Assembly (NCBI RefSeq): GCF_023555055.1
Contig: NZ_JAMJPL010000004.1
Span: 290,346-354,345, forward strand
DNA length: 64,000 bases
From: Marinobacter sp. ATCH36
GTDB lineage: Bacteria; Pseudomonadota; Gammaproteobacteria; Pseudomonadales; Oleiphilaceae
Direction: 5' to 3'
A program made the position numbers and the translations under genes. Shown here one piece after another: positions 25,914 to 36,575 of the stretch (position 1 is the first letter of the stretch; the number at the start of each line of letters is the position of its first letter). Below the pieces are notes generated by a model. It did no database searches. It saw only the letters and a program-made list of their open reading frames with translations, and was not told where the DNA came from.

Positions 25914-26657
25914 CTAGACAGGGTTGTCGCAGTCGATAAACCGGTGGCTCACCCCGAACGTTTCCTCAAGGGCCCGCGCCAGGACCTGAACCCCGTAGCG
26001 CTCCGTGGCGTGGTGGCCTGCTGCGTAGTAGTGAATGCCACATTCGCGGGCGGTATGAGTTGTCGGTTCCGAAATCTCGCCACTGATGTAGGCGTCGAGC
26101 CCGGCCTCTAACGCCTTGCCAATGAATCCCTGCGCGGCGCCAGTGCACCAGCCAACCCGAGATATCTGTGCTGGCCCTTCTCCTACCCTTAAGGGCACGC
26201 GGGCAAGCCGCTCACCAATCAGTTCCGCAAAGGCATCCGGGCTCATGGGAGCTTCCAGCTCGCCTTGCCATACCAGGCCGCCCAGCGGCCGAGGGTCACG
26301 AATGCCCAGCACATCTGCCAGTTGGCGATTGTTACCGTAGTCCGGGTGATCATCCAGCGGCAGATGGTAAGCCACCAGATTGATATCGTGGTCCAGCAGG
26401 CGCTTGATCCGCTCGCGTTTCATGCCGCGAATGGCCTGGTCCTCGCCTTTCCAGAAGTAGCCATGGTGTACCAGGATCATATCAGCGCCCGCGTCGATAG
26501 CCGCATCGATCAACGCCTGCGAGGCGGTCACGCCACTGATAATCGTGGAGACCTCTTCGGTGCCTTCAACCTGCAGGCCATTGGGGCAATAGTCCTGGAA
26601 ATTGTCCGGGACAAGCCATTCATTCAGAGTGCGAAGGATCTCGTTGCGTGACGCCAT
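25914..26657 (-). CDS. Nif3-like dinuclear metal centre protein (YbgI)
   Basis: 247 residues, normal for YbgI-type NIF3 proteins, which form hexameric rings with two metals per subunit and have no settled biochemical role. Metal ligands are visible in MILVHHGYFW, VAYHLPLDDH, and the C-terminal YYAAGHHATERYGV. It starts nine bases downstream of hisC and is the last gene of the murA-his run. Confidence 0.92.
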   Translation of the reverse strand: MASRNEILRTLNEWLVPDNFQDYCPNGLQVEGTEEVSTIISGVTASQALIDAAIDAGADMILVHHGYFWKGEDQAIRGMKRERIKRLLDHDINLVAYHLPLDDHPDYGNNRQLADVLGIRDPRPLGGLVWQGELEAPMSPDAFAELIGERLARVPLRVGEGPAQISRVGWCTGAAQGFIGKALEAGLDAYISGEISEPTTHTARECGIHYYAAGHHATERYGVQVLARALEETFGVSHRFIDCDNPV

Positions 26658-26666
26658 GGGTTCTCA

Positions 26667-27722
26667 CTACACCAGTGTGACGAGGCATTCGATCAGACGT
26701 TTGTTCTGATCCGCTGTGCCGGTGGTGATACGCAGGAAGTCGGAAATTCGGGGTTTGTTGAAATGGCGCACAATCACTCCCTGCTCTCTGAGCCCTTTGG
26801 CCAGGGTTTCACCGGCGTGGTCAGGATGACGGGCAAAGACAAAGTTGGCTTTCGAAGGCAGCACCTCGAAACCCAGCGCCTCAAGCTTCGACGTGACCCA
26901 GTCCCGCTCGCCAATGACACCCTCAGTGGTCGCACGGAACCAGTTTTCATCGTCAAATGCGGCAATGGCGCCTGCCAGGGCAAGGCGATCCAGGGGGTAG
27001 GAGTTGAAGCTGTTCTTCACCCGGTTCAAGGCTTCGATCAGCTCGGCGCTGCCGACGGCAAAACCAACTCTTAGTCCGGCCAGTGAGCGAGCCTTGGAAA
27101 GCGTCTGGGTGACCAGGAGATTGGGATACTGCCCCACCAGTTTGATGGCGCTTTCGCCGCCAAAATCCACGTAAGCCTCGTCCACTACGACAACATGTTC
27201 CGGATTGGCGGCGACGATGGCTTCAACCTTGTCCAATGCCAGGTAACGACCCGTGGGGGCATTAGGATTGGGGAAAATAATGCCGCCATTGGGCTGTTTG
27301 TAGTCATCGGGGTTTATTTCGAAGCTGTCAGTCAACGGTACGGTTTTGCCGTCGATGTTATAGAGGCCGCAGTAAACCGGGTAGAAGCTGTAGGTAATGT
27401 CCGGATACAGAACGGGCTGTCCGTGCTGGAACAGGCCGTAGAAGATATGCGCCAGCACTTCATCAGAGCCGTTACCAAGGAAGACCTGATCGCTCTGAAC
27501 TCCGTAATATCGGGCAATGGTGCTTTTCAGGGCATCGCCTTCGGGGTCCGGGTAGAGGCGCAGATTATCGTTCAGCTCAGCAGTAATGGCTTCAACAACT
27601 TTCGGTGACGGCCCAAAGGGATTTTCATTGGTATTCAACTTCACCAGATTGGCCATTTTGGGCTGTTCCCCCGGTACATAGGGGGTCAGATTTTTGACCA
27701 ACGGGCTCCAGAACTTGCTCAT
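26667..27722 (-). CDS. hisC: histidinol-phosphate aminotransferase
   Basis: 351 residues, a class I/II PLP enzyme that converts imidazole-acetol phosphate to histidinol phosphate. Visible motifs: [15 protein letters not shown] near the N-terminus, [24 protein letters not shown] (the substrate and PLP Asn), VVDEAYVDF with the PLP-binding Asp and Tyr, and the Schiff-base Lys in [14 protein letters not shown]. It is separated from hisD by 195 bases that hold a family 1 palindrome and a second hairpin. Confidence 0.96.
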   Translation of the reverse strand: MSKFWSPLVKNLTPYVPGEQPKMANLVKLNTNENPFGPSPKVVEAITAELNDNLRLYPDPEGDALKSTIARYYGVQSDQVFLGNGSDEVLAHIFYGLFQHGQPVLYPDITYSFYPVYCGLYNIDGKTVPLTDSFEINPDDYKQPNGGIIFPNPNAPTGRYLALDKVEAIVAANPEHVVVVDEAYVDFGGESAIKLVGQYPNLLVTQTLSKARSLAGLRVGFAVGSAELIEALNRVKNSFNSYPLDRLALAGAIAAFDDENWFRATTEGVIGERDWVTSKLEALGFEVLPSKANFVFARHPDHAGETLAKGLREQGVIVRHFNKPRISDFLRITTGTADQNKRLIECLVTLV

Positions 27723-27751
27723 TTTTTACCTGACTCCTGAGGGATCGGGCG

Positions 27752-27847
27752 GTGCGGATGGGCTCCCGGGGCACGCTACAAGCACATCCATGTGCGCTTG
27801 ACTCCGGCCATCCTTGGCCGGAGACATCCCCGGGAGCCCATCCACAC
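27752..27847 (+). repeat. family 1 palindromic element, copy B
   Basis: Arms of 20 bases, GTGCGGATGGGCTCCCGGGG (27752-27771) and its complement at 27828-27847, with one mismatch. The core has hairpin CAAGCACAT-CC-ATGTGCGCTTG and hairpin CTCCGGCC ... GGCCGGAG. The bases next to the core are GGGG/CCCC here where most copies have AAAAC/GTTTT. It lies inside the his operon between hisD and hisC. Confidence 0.9.
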
Positions 27848-27881
27848 CACCCTCGCAAACTTGGGCAATGGCATTCACAAG

Positions 27882-27909
27882 GTCGGATTACCCAAAGGCG
27901 TAATCCGAC
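27882..27909. repeat. GTCGGATTA hairpin repeat, copy 2
   Basis: GTCGGATTAC and GTAATCCGAC, ten perfect pairs with an eight-base loop, nine bases after the hisD stop. It shares its arm with the repeat at 5177-5209. Confidence 0.7.
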
Positions 27910-27917
27910 AACAAAGC

Positions 27918-29225
27918 CTACTCTTTGATCCTGTACTCCGCCGATCGAGCATGAGCCGTCAAGCCCTCACCGCGGGCCAGAACCGAAGCGACCCGGCCCA
28001 TCCGGTCCGCGCCATCGGCGGAAAACCCGATAATGGAGGACCGCTTCTGGAAGTCATAAACCCCCAACGGCGAGGAAAAACGAGCAGTACCTGACGTCGG
28101 CAACACGTGGTTGGGGCCGGCGCAGTAGTCACCCAGGGCTTCTGCGGTGAAGCGGCCCATAAAAATGGCGCCAGCATGGCGTATCTCTTCAACCAGACTT
28201 TCCGGATCTTCCACGGAAAGCTCAAGGTGCTCGGGCGCAATTCGATTGGAAACCTTCGCCGCCTCGGAAAGATCAGCCACTTGAATCATTGCAGCACGGT
28301 CGGTCATTGAGGTGGCAATAATCTCCGCCCGCTCCATGGTTGGCAGCAGTTTGTTAATACTGGCTTCCACCGCATCCAGGAACTCTGCATCCGGGCTAAT
28401 CAGAATGGATTGCGCCTGCTCGTCATGCTCGGCCTGCGAGAACAGGTCCATGGCAATCCAGTCCGGATCGGTCTGGCCGTCGCAGATCACCAGTATCTCG
28501 GATGGACCGGCGATCATATCGATGCCGACGGTACCGAAGACCTCGCGCTTGGCAGTGGCGACAAAAATATTGCCGGGACCGACAATTTTATCAACAGCGG
28601 GAATGGTTTCGGTTCCATAAGCCAACGCACCAACCGCCTGGGCACCACCCACACAGAACACGCGATCTACACCCGCAATTGCAGCCGAAGCTAAAACCAT
28701 ATCGTTAACCACACCATCCGGTGTGGGAACTACCATAATCACCTCACCAACACCGGCAACTTTAGCAGGAATGGCGTTCATCAATACGGACGACGGATAG
28801 GCCGCCTTTCCACCAGGCACATATAAGCCAGCCCGGTCCACCGGCGTCACTTTCTGCCCCAACACCGTGCCGTCTTCATCCTCATACTGCCAGGACTTCT
28901 GATTCTGGCGCTCATGATAGTCCCGCACCCGGTCAGCGGCTTTTTCCAGGGCAACCCGCTGATCCTGGAGAATAGCGCCCAAAGCCTTCTGCAAGCGGTC
29001 CTGGCCCATCTCCAGCTCGGCCACAGAGCCAACCTTCAACCGGTCAAACTTCTCGGTAAATTCCAGGACGGCTGCATCACCACGGGTTTTCACCTGATGC
29101 AGGATATGACGCACCGACTCATTTACCTGATGATCAACACTGTCATCCCACGCCAGCAGCCTGGCCAGTTCACTATCGAAGTCACTTTGGGAAGCATTCA
29201 ATCGTTTGATGCTGATCTCGGTCAT
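27918..29225 (-). CDS. hisD: histidinol dehydrogenase
   Basis: 435 residues from the ATG at 29225, chosen over the GTG three bases upstream because AGGA is better spaced. A zinc- and NAD-dependent enzyme for the last two oxidations of histidine synthesis (histidinol to histidine). Signature [10 protein letters not shown] carries the catalytic Glu/His region, with [27 protein letters not shown] and the later [17 protein letters not shown]. Length is normal. Spacers of 172 and 195 bases separate it from hisG and hisC, each holding a palindromic element. Confidence 0.96.
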   Translation of the reverse strand: MTEISIKRLNASQSDFDSELARLLAWDDSVDHQVNESVRHILHQVKTRGDAAVLEFTEKFDRLKVGSVAELEMGQDRLQKALGAILQDQRVALEKAADRVRDYHERQNQKSWQYEDEDGTVLGQKVTPVDRAGLYVPGGKAAYPSSVLMNAIPAKVAGVGEVIMVVPTPDGVVNDMVLASAAIAGVDRVFCVGGAQAVGALAYGTETIPAVDKIVGPGNIFVATAKREVFGTVGIDMIAGPSEILVICDGQTDPDWIAMDLFSQAEHDEQAQSILISPDAEFLDAVEASINKLLPTMERAEIIATSMTDRAAMIQVADLSEAAKVSNRIAPEHLELSVEDPESLVEEIRHAGAIFMGRFTAEALGDYCAGPNHVLPTSGTARFSSPLGVYDFQKRSSIIGFSADGADRMGRVASVLARGEGLTAHARSAEYRIKE

Positions 29226-29291
29226 CACTGAATCCTGTTCCGAATTGTTAACTCAAGTCTGTTGAAGGCAACGCCTTGGTATGGGAAGTGA

Positions 29292-29390
29292 TCAGGGACG
29301 GCTTTCCAAAACTGTACGGAGCCATGGATGGCGGAGTCCAAGCGTCACATGGACGTGCCGAAGGAGCGTGTTTTGGAAAGCCGTCCCTGA
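29292..29390 (-). repeat. family 1 palindromic element, copy C
   Basis: Perfect 21-base arms: TCAGGGACGGCTTTCCAAAA plus C at 29292-29312 and the complement at 29370-29390. The core is in minus orientation. It ends eight bases from the hisG stop codon and sits between hisG and hisD, inside the operon. Confidence 0.92.
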
Positions 29391-29397
29391 GCGCTTC

Positions 29398-30045
29398 TTA
29401 CTCCAGAGTCCGTCGCTTCTCAACAGCCGCGGACATCATCTCAATTATGGGATTAATGCCCGCATGTTTCATCTTCATCGAGGCCCGATTGACAACCAAT
29501 CGACTGCTTATGTACTCAATAAGCTCTCTTGCCTCGAGACCATTAGCCTTCAACGTATTACCGGTATCCACGATATCGACAATCTCGTCGGCAAGACCAA
29601 GAATCGGAGCAAGCTCCATTGCACCATACAGTTTAATGATGTCAGCCTGACGGCCCTGGGCCGCGTAATATTGGCGCGCCAGGTTCACAAACTTTGTGGC
29701 GACTCGCAGGCGACCTTCCGGAGACTTGGTATCCTTCTTCCCCGCCGTCATCAACCGACAGCGGGAAATATTCAGATCCAGCGGCTCATAAAGCCCCTCG
29801 CCGCCATGCTCCATCAACACATCCTTACCGGTGACACCCAGATCCGCGCCGCCATACTGAACATAGGTAGGCACATCGGTTGCGCGCAGAATCAACACAC
29901 GCACGTTCGGATCGGTAGTGGGAAACACCAGTTTCCGAGACTTGTTCACGTCGTCGACCAGCTCGATGCCCGCTTCTTTCAGTAACGGCAGAGTCTCGTC
30001 GAGGATTCGCCCCTTCGACAGTGCGATGGTGATGGATTCGGTCAT
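29398..30045 (-). CDS. hisG: ATP phosphoribosyltransferase, short form
   Basis: 215 residues: the short HisG type without the C-terminal regulatory domain, which works only in complex with the HisRS-like subunit HisZ. It joins ATP and PRPP in the first, feedback-inhibited step of histidine synthesis. Visible motifs: IALSKGRI at the start, [12 protein letters not shown], and the PRPP loop [17 protein letters not shown]. The ATG at 30045 has AAGGAC close upstream; the longer open frame to 30240 overlaps murA and is not family-like. hisZ is not in the window. Confidence 0.95.
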   Translation of the reverse strand: MTESITIALSKGRILDETLPLLKEAGIELVDDVNKSRKLVFPTTDPNVRVLILRATDVPTYVQYGGADLGVTGKDVLMEHGGEGLYEPLDLNISRCRLMTAGKKDTKSPEGRLRVATKFVNLARQYYAAQGRQADIIKLYGAMELAPILGLADEIVDIVDTGNTLKANGLEARELIEYISSRLVVNRASMKMKHAGINPIIEMMSAAVEKRRTLE

Positions 30046-30067
30046 GCGTCCTTCCGGTTTAATGTAT

Positions 30068-31357
<1,290 letters not shown>

Positions 31358-31600
31358 TCAGCCTTGGCGCGCGGCCCATTCAGCCGGGGTAAAGGCTTTC
31401 GGATGCAGGGCGTGAATGGTGCCGTCAAGAATATGCTGGAAAAGCGCCTTATTGATCATTTGTTGCCGTTTGATGGTCGGCAACCCTTCAAAAACGTCAC
31501 CCACCACAACGACGAGATAATGATTGCCGTCAATCTGCACCTGAACTTCGCAATCGGGCAATGCCTCTTTGACCAGCTCGGCAACTTCGGTGGCTTCCAT
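31358..31600 (-). CDS. ibaG: BolA family protein IbaG
   Basis: 80 residues. A short BolA-fold protein (VQVQIDGNHYLVVVVGDVF and the IKRQQMINKAL motif with the helix-turn-helix-like end), which partners monothiol glutaredoxins in iron-sulfur trafficking and acid stress. Its position between mlaB and murA is typical of IbaG (YrbA) rather than BolA. Confidence 0.9.
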   Translation of the reverse strand: MEATEVAELVKEALPDCEVQVQIDGNHYLVVVVGDVFEGLPTIKRQQMINKALFQHILDGTIHALHPKAFTPAEWAARQG

Positions 31601-31660
31601 ATATAATCCTCGGGCGTTTTTGAATCAGGGGCGAGATTGTAACCAATTATGGCGCCCGGG

Positions 31661-32014
31661 TCAGCTCTGGTGCTGGTTTTCACGGGGCGCCTGTAACGGT
31701 GCCTGCGACGGGAAGCCCGGCAGCTGTTCATCAAGGCCGCTCAGGGCCGCAAGTGAGCCGAGGCGTTCGCTGACACCGGTAAAATAAAGCGTTTGGCTGC
31801 GACCCCGCGCCAGGCGCTGCCAGCAAAGCAGAAGGGACAACACCACGCTGTGTGCGGTTGTCATTGCCGTGAGATCGACGGTCAGGTCCGCTTTGCTGCT
31901 CAGAATCAGTGTCTCACCCTCTTTTCTGAGGGCAACCACGGCCAGCGGATCGATCGCACCACTGACCGTCAGCCTGTCATTATCCAGGGTAACTGTTGCC
32001 TGAGCCGGCGTCAT
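31661..32014 (-). CDS. mlaB: STAS-domain protein MlaB
   Basis: 117 residues. A cytoplasmic STAS domain that binds MlaF and supports the MlaFEDB lipid transporter. The core TLILSSKADLTVDLTAMTTAHSVVLSLLL resembles the STAS strand-helix unit, with Ser after THR replaced by AHS. It overlaps the end of mlaC by four bases (ATGA), showing coupling. The Gln- and Pro-rich C-terminal tail is probably disordered. Confidence 0.9.
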   Translation of the reverse strand: MTPAQATVTLDNDRLTVSGAIDPLAVVALRKEGETLILSSKADLTVDLTAMTTAHSVVLSLLLCWQRLARGRSQTLYFTGVSERLGSLAALSGLDEQLPGFPSQAPLQAPRENQHQS

Positions 32015-32664
32015 GAGTTGTCGACTTCGCCTTCCAGGTTCAGGGATTCGACAGCATCGCCCCAGCCGTCGATCACGACCTGGACCTGACCGCCATTCTT
32101 CTCCATTTCCTGGCTAAAGCGATCACGGAACGCCAGGCCAATGTTCACCCCTTCGACAATGACATTCTCCATCATCCAGCGACCTTCTTTTGCCTGGTAC
32201 ATGGAGTAGGTCACCGGATACCGGTTGCCGGAGGCGCTGATGACTTCCATGCGCACAGACGCACGCTCGTCATTGCCGGGATTGATGGTGGCGTCCTTCA
32301 CTTCGATGGTGAAGTCATCCGTGCTCACCAGGGCCTGAGCGTAACTGTCGAACAGGCTGCGCTTGAATTTTTCCACGAACTCGTCGCGCTGCTCCGGAGA
32401 TGTCTGCCGCGCGTAACGACCCATCACCCGCGCTGCGATCCGGCGGAAATCCACAAAGTCCCTGAGCTCTTCGTCCATGCTCCGGTAAAAGGCCTGCGGA
32501 TCTTCCTCATACAAACCTTTTTCGTTGTTTAGCTTGTCGACAAGCCGCTGAGTGTTCTCATCCACATACTCGCGCAGATCCTCCTCCGGGCTGGCATGGA
32601 CCGGCAGCGCCAGAGCGATCATCAGTAATGTAACGAGCAGCAGGCTGCGTCTCATCAGAACCAT
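32011..32664 (-). CDS. mlaC: periplasmic phospholipid shuttle MlaC
   Basis: 217 residues with a signal peptide (LLLVTLLMIALALPVHA) and a mature MlaC/Ttg2D fold (FVDFRRIAARVMGRYARQ, VDNI-type lipid-binding segments, MMENVIVEGVNIGLAFRDRF). It carries phospholipids between the MlaA complex in the outer membrane and MlaD in the inner membrane. The ATG at 32664 has AGGAG seven bases upstream. Confidence 0.94.
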   Translation of the reverse strand: MVLMRRSLLLVTLLMIALALPVHASPEEDLREYVDENTQRLVDKLNNEKGLYEEDPQAFYRSMDEELRDFVDFRRIAARVMGRYARQTSPEQRDEFVEKFKRSLFDSYAQALVSTDDFTIEVKDATINPGNDERASVRMEVISASGNRYPVTYSMYQAKEGRWMMENVIVEGVNIGLAFRDRFSQEMEKNGGQVQVVIDGWGDAVESLNLEGEVDNS

Positions 32665-32695
32665 GGTTGTCTCCTGTTAACCACTTGCGGTCGTT

Positions 32696-33145
32696 TTACT
32701 GCCCGGAGGCAAAGTTGGATATCATTCGTTCAAGGTTCATGGCGGACTGTGTGGAGTAAAAGGTATCTCCGTCTCCCAGTGACTCCATGTCGCCACCCAC
32801 CGAAATATCAATGTACTGCTCACCGAGCAGACCGGATGTACGTATTACTGCGGAGCTGTCGGCGGGGATGTTGTCCACACTCTGGTTCACATCAATGACC
32901 ACCCGCGCCTGAAAGGTTTCCCGGTCCAGCGTGATCTCCCTGATTTCGCCTACCGTTACACCGGCCATGGATACCTTGGCACGGGGCGTCAGGCCTCCGG
33001 CGTCGTTAAAGTTGGCGTAGAGCGTGTAGGAGCTCTCCGGTGCTTTTGGCGTCAGTCCGCTGACCTGCAGCGCCAGAAACATGATGGCCGCGATACCGGC
33101 GAGCATAAACAGCCCTACGATGACTTCTGTCGTTCTCTGTGCCAT
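32696..33145 (-). CDS. mlaD: MCE-domain protein MlaD
   Basis: 149 residues. One N-terminal transmembrane helix (VGLFMLAGIAAIMFLALQV) and a single MCE domain (YTLYANFNDAGGLTPRAKVSMAGV ... GLLGEQYIDISVGG). It forms the hexameric periplasmic ring of the Mla transporter. The start lies 39 bases downstream of mlaE; the stop is 31 bases upstream of mlaC. Confidence 0.95.
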   Translation of the reverse strand: MAQRTTEVIVGLFMLAGIAAIMFLALQVSGLTPKAPESSYTLYANFNDAGGLTPRAKVSMAGVTVGEIREITLDRETFQARVVIDVNQSVDNIPADSSAVIRTSGLLGEQYIDISVGGDMESLGDGDTFYSTQSAMNLERMISNFASGQ

Positions 33146-33184
33146 TTGCGGCCCCCTGTGTTCTATTGATTCAGTATACCGCGA

Positions 33185-33964
33185 TCAGAAGTCGCCAAAC
33201 ATGACAGCGGTGAGCACAAAATCCAGCCCCAACACCGCCAGCGACGAATACACCACGGTTTTGGTGGTGGCAGAGCTGATACCGGCAGACGTGGGTACAC
33301 AGTCATAGCCCTGGTAGACCGCAATCCAGGAGCAGACAAAACCGAAAACCACGCTTTTGATAACGCCGTTGAGTACGTCCTTGGTGAAGCTCACCGAGGA
33401 CTGCATATTGCCCCAGAACGAGCCCTCGAACACCCCGAGCCACTCAACGCCTACCAGCATGCCGCCCCAGATCCCGACCACCGAGAACACGGCCGCCAGG
33501 ATGGGCACCGCAATGAATCCGGCCCAAAGCCTCGGGGCAATGACCCGGCGAAGCGGGTCCACTCCCATCATTTCCATACTGGAAAGCTGTTCGGTGGTCT
33601 TCATTAGCCCGATTTCAGCGGTCAGCGCCGAGCCAGCGCGGCCAGCGAACAGCAGGGCTGTCACCACCGGTCCCAGCTCCCTCACCAGCGTCAGAGCAAT
33701 CATCTGGCCGATGGCCGCTTCCGAGCCGTAATCGCTGAGAATGGTATAACCCTGAAGCCCCAGCACCATGCCGATGAACAATCCGGAGACCACAATGATC
33801 GCCAGCGATAGCACACCGATCGAATACAGCTGTTTGAGCAGCAGCGGGAAGGCTACCGACGGTTTCGAAACACCACCCAGGACTCCCGCCAGAAAACGGC
33901 CAGAACGCCCCAGCGAGGCAAAAATATCGAGCCCCAGCCGGCCAATTGCCGCCAGTTTTTCCAT
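33185..33964 (-). CDS. mlaE: lipid ABC transporter permease MlaE
   Basis: 259 residues, normal for MlaE. Multiple membrane helices with the conserved [24 protein letters not shown] and [25 protein letters not shown] blocks. The start at 33964 overlaps the mlaF stop by one base (TAATG); a longer frame exists upstream but lies inside mlaF. It forms the membrane core of the transporter that keeps phospholipid out of the outer leaflet. Confidence 0.96.
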   Translation of the reverse strand: MEKLAAIGRLGLDIFASLGRSGRFLAGVLGGVSKPSVAFPLLLKQLYSIGVLSLAIIVVSGLFIGMVLGLQGYTILSDYGSEAAIGQMIALTLVRELGPVVTALLFAGRAGSALTAEIGLMKTTEQLSSMEMMGVDPLRRVIAPRLWAGFIAVPILAAVFSVVGIWGGMLVGVEWLGVFEGSFWGNMQSSVSFTKDVLNGVIKSVVFGFVCSWIAVYQGYDCVPTSAGISSATTKTVVYSSLAVLGLDFVLTAVMFGDF

Positions 33965-34776
33965 TAACGGCTCCTCCCGGTAATACCCCAGTCCTGACCG
34001 GCATCCACGGCCGGGTAATGGAAGGGCACCGGGCCATCCGGATGGCCGTGCAAGAACTGCTGGACCTGCTCCGACGGATGCGCCTGAATCTCCTCCGGGG
34101 TGCCCTCGCCGATGATCTGGCCATCCGCCACGATGCACGCGTAGTGGCAGATGCTGAGGGACTCCTTCACATCGTGGGAAACCATGACGCTGGTCAGGCC
34201 CATTGAGCTGTTGAGATCCCGTATCAGCTTGATCAACACCCCCATGGCTATCGGGTCTTGCCCGGTAAAGGGCTCGTCGTACATGATCAGTTCCGGGTCC
34301 AGCGCGATGCTGCGGGCCAGAGCGACCCGACGGGTCATTCCCCCGGACAGCTCCGCCGGCATCAGATCGCGGGCTCCGCGCAGGCCAACGGCCTCCAGCT
34401 TCATCAAAACGATGTCACGGATCATGTCTTCTGGCAGGGAGGTATGCACCCGCAACGGGAAGGCGACGTTTTCGAACACGCTGATGTCGGTAAACAGGGC
34501 TCCGCTCTGGAACAGCATGCCCATTTTCTCCCTCAGGCGGTACAGAGCCTTGCGTTTCAGCCCCGGCACATCCTCGCCAGCCACCGTAATGGTGCCCGAG
34601 TCCGGCCGTAGCTGGCCGCCGATCAGCCTCAGCAGGGTGGTTTTTCCGGTGCCGCTCGGCCCCATGATAGCGGTGATCTTACCCCGGGGGATATCCAGGC
34701 TGACACCATCGAAAATACGGTGATCTCCGCGGGAGAAAACCACGTCTCTGAGCTCAATGTAGGGAGAAGTGTCCAT
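33964..34776 (-). CDS. mlaF: lipid ABC transporter ATPase MlaF
   Basis: 270 residues from the ATG at 34776, the normal start ([17 protein letters not shown]). Walker [14 protein letters not shown], signature [17 protein letters not shown], Walker [16 protein letters not shown] and the switch His in MVSHDVKE are intact. First gene of the mlaFEDCB-ibaG-murA-hisGDC run; a GGAAACAGG lies just upstream. The frame is open to 34854 but those residues are not family-like. Confidence 0.96.
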   Translation of the reverse strand: MDTSPYIELRDVVFSRGDHRIFDGVSLDIPRGKITAIMGPSGTGKTTLLRLIGGQLRPDSGTITVAGEDVPGLKRKALYRLREKMGMLFQSGALFTDISVFENVAFPLRVHTSLPEDMIRDIVLMKLEAVGLRGARDLMPAELSGGMTRRVALARSIALDPELIMYDEPFTGQDPIAMGVLIKLIRDLNSSMGLTSVMVSHDVKESLSICHYACIVADGQIIGEGTPEEIQAHPSEQVQQFLHGHPDGPVPFHYPAVDAGQDWGITGRSR

Positions 34777-34960
34777 ACCTGTTTCCAGTAACCGCCCGGG
34801 TGTTACAGGGCCTGCCTCGCGGAACAGGCTGCGGCCCTCGATGTGTGCGTACATTATGCCAACCTGCTGACAACCTCAATCCATCCTGCACAAAATGAAC
34901 TGATGTCAATGATCAGTTTTGCTGAACCTCTTGTCATGAAGGCAGCCAAAGCCCTTGAAG

Positions 34961-34969
34961 TGATATACT
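34961..34969 (+). promoter_or_regulatory. extended -10 element for kdsD operon
   Basis: TGATATACT (TG, one base, TATACT) lies 45 bases before the kdsD ATG in the divergent mlaF-kdsD gap. No matched -35 at 17 bases is visible. Confidence 0.4.
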
Positions 34970-35013
34970 CTCGCCACGATGAAACGCATCAACATTCCAG
35001 ACCCGGGTAGCCG

Positions 35014-35994
35014 ATGACCACCGAAACCAGCCATAAGTTCAGAGAATCCGCCCTGCGGGCCATCGAGATCGAACTTGAAGCCATTCAGGCACTGACCGAC
35101 AGAATCGATGATCACTTCGTTCGCGCCTGCGAAGTCATTATGGCCTGTAAGGGCCGCGTGGTGGTGACCGGCATGGGTAAGTCCGGCCACATCGGCAACA
35201 AGATTGCCGCTACCCTGGCCAGCACTGGTACGCCTTCTTTCTTTGTACACCCGGGGGAAGCCAGCCATGGTGACCTGGGTATGATAACCAGCCAGGACGT
35301 GGTTCTGGGCATCTCCAACAGTGGCAACACCAGTGAAGTGCTGACCATTCTGCCGCTGATCAAACGTATGGGCGCCCCGCTGATCAGCATGACCGGCAAC
35401 GAAAATTCCACCCTGGCACGGGAAGCAGTTGCCAATCTGGATGTCAGTGTTGCCCTGGAAGCCTGTCCTCTCGGCCTGGCCCCTACCTCCAGCACCACCG
35501 CGACCCTGGTGATGGGGGATGCTCTCGCGGTCGCCCTGCTGGAAGCGCGTGGTTTCAGCACTGAAGACTTTGCACTATCCCACCCCGGTGGCAGCCTGGG
35601 CCGCAAGCTTCTGCTGCGGGTTTCCGAAATCATGCACACGGGTGACCGCATTCCTCGCGTGCAGGAAGACACTCCCCTCAGCGGCGCTCTGTTGGAAATC
35701 TCCCGCAAGGGCCTTGGTATGACCACGGTCATCAATGCCGGTGGCGACCTGGTGGGTGTGTTCACGGATGGTGACCTGCGCCGCACCCTGGACCGCTCCG
35801 TGGATATCCACAACACTCCGATTGCCGAAGTGATGACCCGCAACGGTCGCATTATCCACGACGACCAGCTGGCTGCCGAAGCCCTGAATATGATGGAAGA
35901 ACTGAAGATCAACGCCCTGCCGGTGATTGCCCGTGACGGCAAGCTGACCGGCGCCATCAACATGCATGACCTGCTGCGGGCCGGGGTTATCTAA
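35014..35994 (+). CDS. kdsD: D-arabinose 5-phosphate isomerase
   Basis: 326 residues. A SIS sugar-isomerase domain (about residues 40-175, GMGKSGHIGNKIAATLASTG and GISNSGNTSEVL) followed by two CBS domains. It converts ribulose 5-phosphate to arabinose 5-phosphate, the first step to KDO. First gene of the kdsD-kdsC-lptC-lptA-lptB operon; its stop overlaps kdsC by one base. Confidence 0.96.
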   Translation: MTTETSHKFRESALRAIEIELEAIQALTDRIDDHFVRACEVIMACKGRVVVTGMGKSGHIGNKIAATLASTGTPSFFVHPGEASHGDLGMITSQDVVLGISNSGNTSEVLTILPLIKRMGAPLISMTGNENSTLAREAVANLDVSVALEACPLGLAPTSSTTATLVMGDALAVALLEARGFSTEDFALSHPGGSLGRKLLLRVSEIMHTGDRIPRVQEDTPLSGALLEISRKGLGMTTVINAGGDLVGVFTDGDLRRTLDRSVDIHNTPIAEVMTRNGRIIHDDQLAAEALNMMEELKINALPVIARDGKLTGAINMHDLLRAGVI

Positions 35995-36575
35995 TGAGTA
36001 ATCTGATGAGTGATCCGATGGCAGGCCCGCAGCGGCTACAATGGCCGGTCGATCTGCTGGAAAAAGCAGCTGCCATCCGCCTGCTGGCGCTGGACGTCGA
36101 CGGCATCATGACCGACGGCAAACTGTTTTTCAGCGCCTCTGGAGACGAGCTTAAAGGCTTCAATATCCTCGACGGCCTCGGGCTCAAGCAAGTGATGGCT
36201 GCCGGCATTGATGTTGCGGTCATTACCGGCCGACGCTCACCCCTCACCGAGAAACGAATGAACGACCTGGGCATTCCTCACCTGATGCAGGGTCGGGAGG
36301 ACAAAAAGGTTGCACTTGTGGAGCTGGCCGGGCAGCTCGGCCTTTCCCCGCAGCAGATTGCCTATATGGGCGATGACCTGCCGGATCTGCCCGCCATCCG
36401 TTATGCCGGGCTTGGTATTTCAGTCCCCAATGGCTACTGGTTTGTTCGCCAACACGCGGATGTGTGCACCGCTGCCCCCGGTGGCAGCGGTGCCGTCAGG
36501 GAAGCCTGCGAATTGCTGTTGAGCGCCCACGGCCAACTCGAAGCCAGCCTGCACCCCTACCTGGAGCAGGAGTGA
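35994..36575 (+). CDS. kdsC: KDO-8-phosphate phosphatase
   Basis: 193 residues, a type C0 HAD phosphatase. The nucleophile motif is LLALDVDGIMTDG (DxD), with VITGRRSP as motif II and IAYMGDDLPDLP as motif IV. It removes phosphate from KDO-8-P. The ATG at 35994 overlaps the kdsD stop; an ATG four codons later is an alternative. Overlaps lptC by one base. Confidence 0.96.
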   Translation: MSNLMSDPMAGPQRLQWPVDLLEKAAAIRLLALDVDGIMTDGKLFFSASGDELKGFNILDGLGLKQVMAAGIDVAVITGRRSPLTEKRMNDLGIPHLMQGREDKKVALVELAGQLGLSPQQIAYMGDDLPDLPAIRYAGLGISVPNGYWFVRQHADVCTAAPGGSGAVREACELLLSAHGQLEASLHPYLEQE

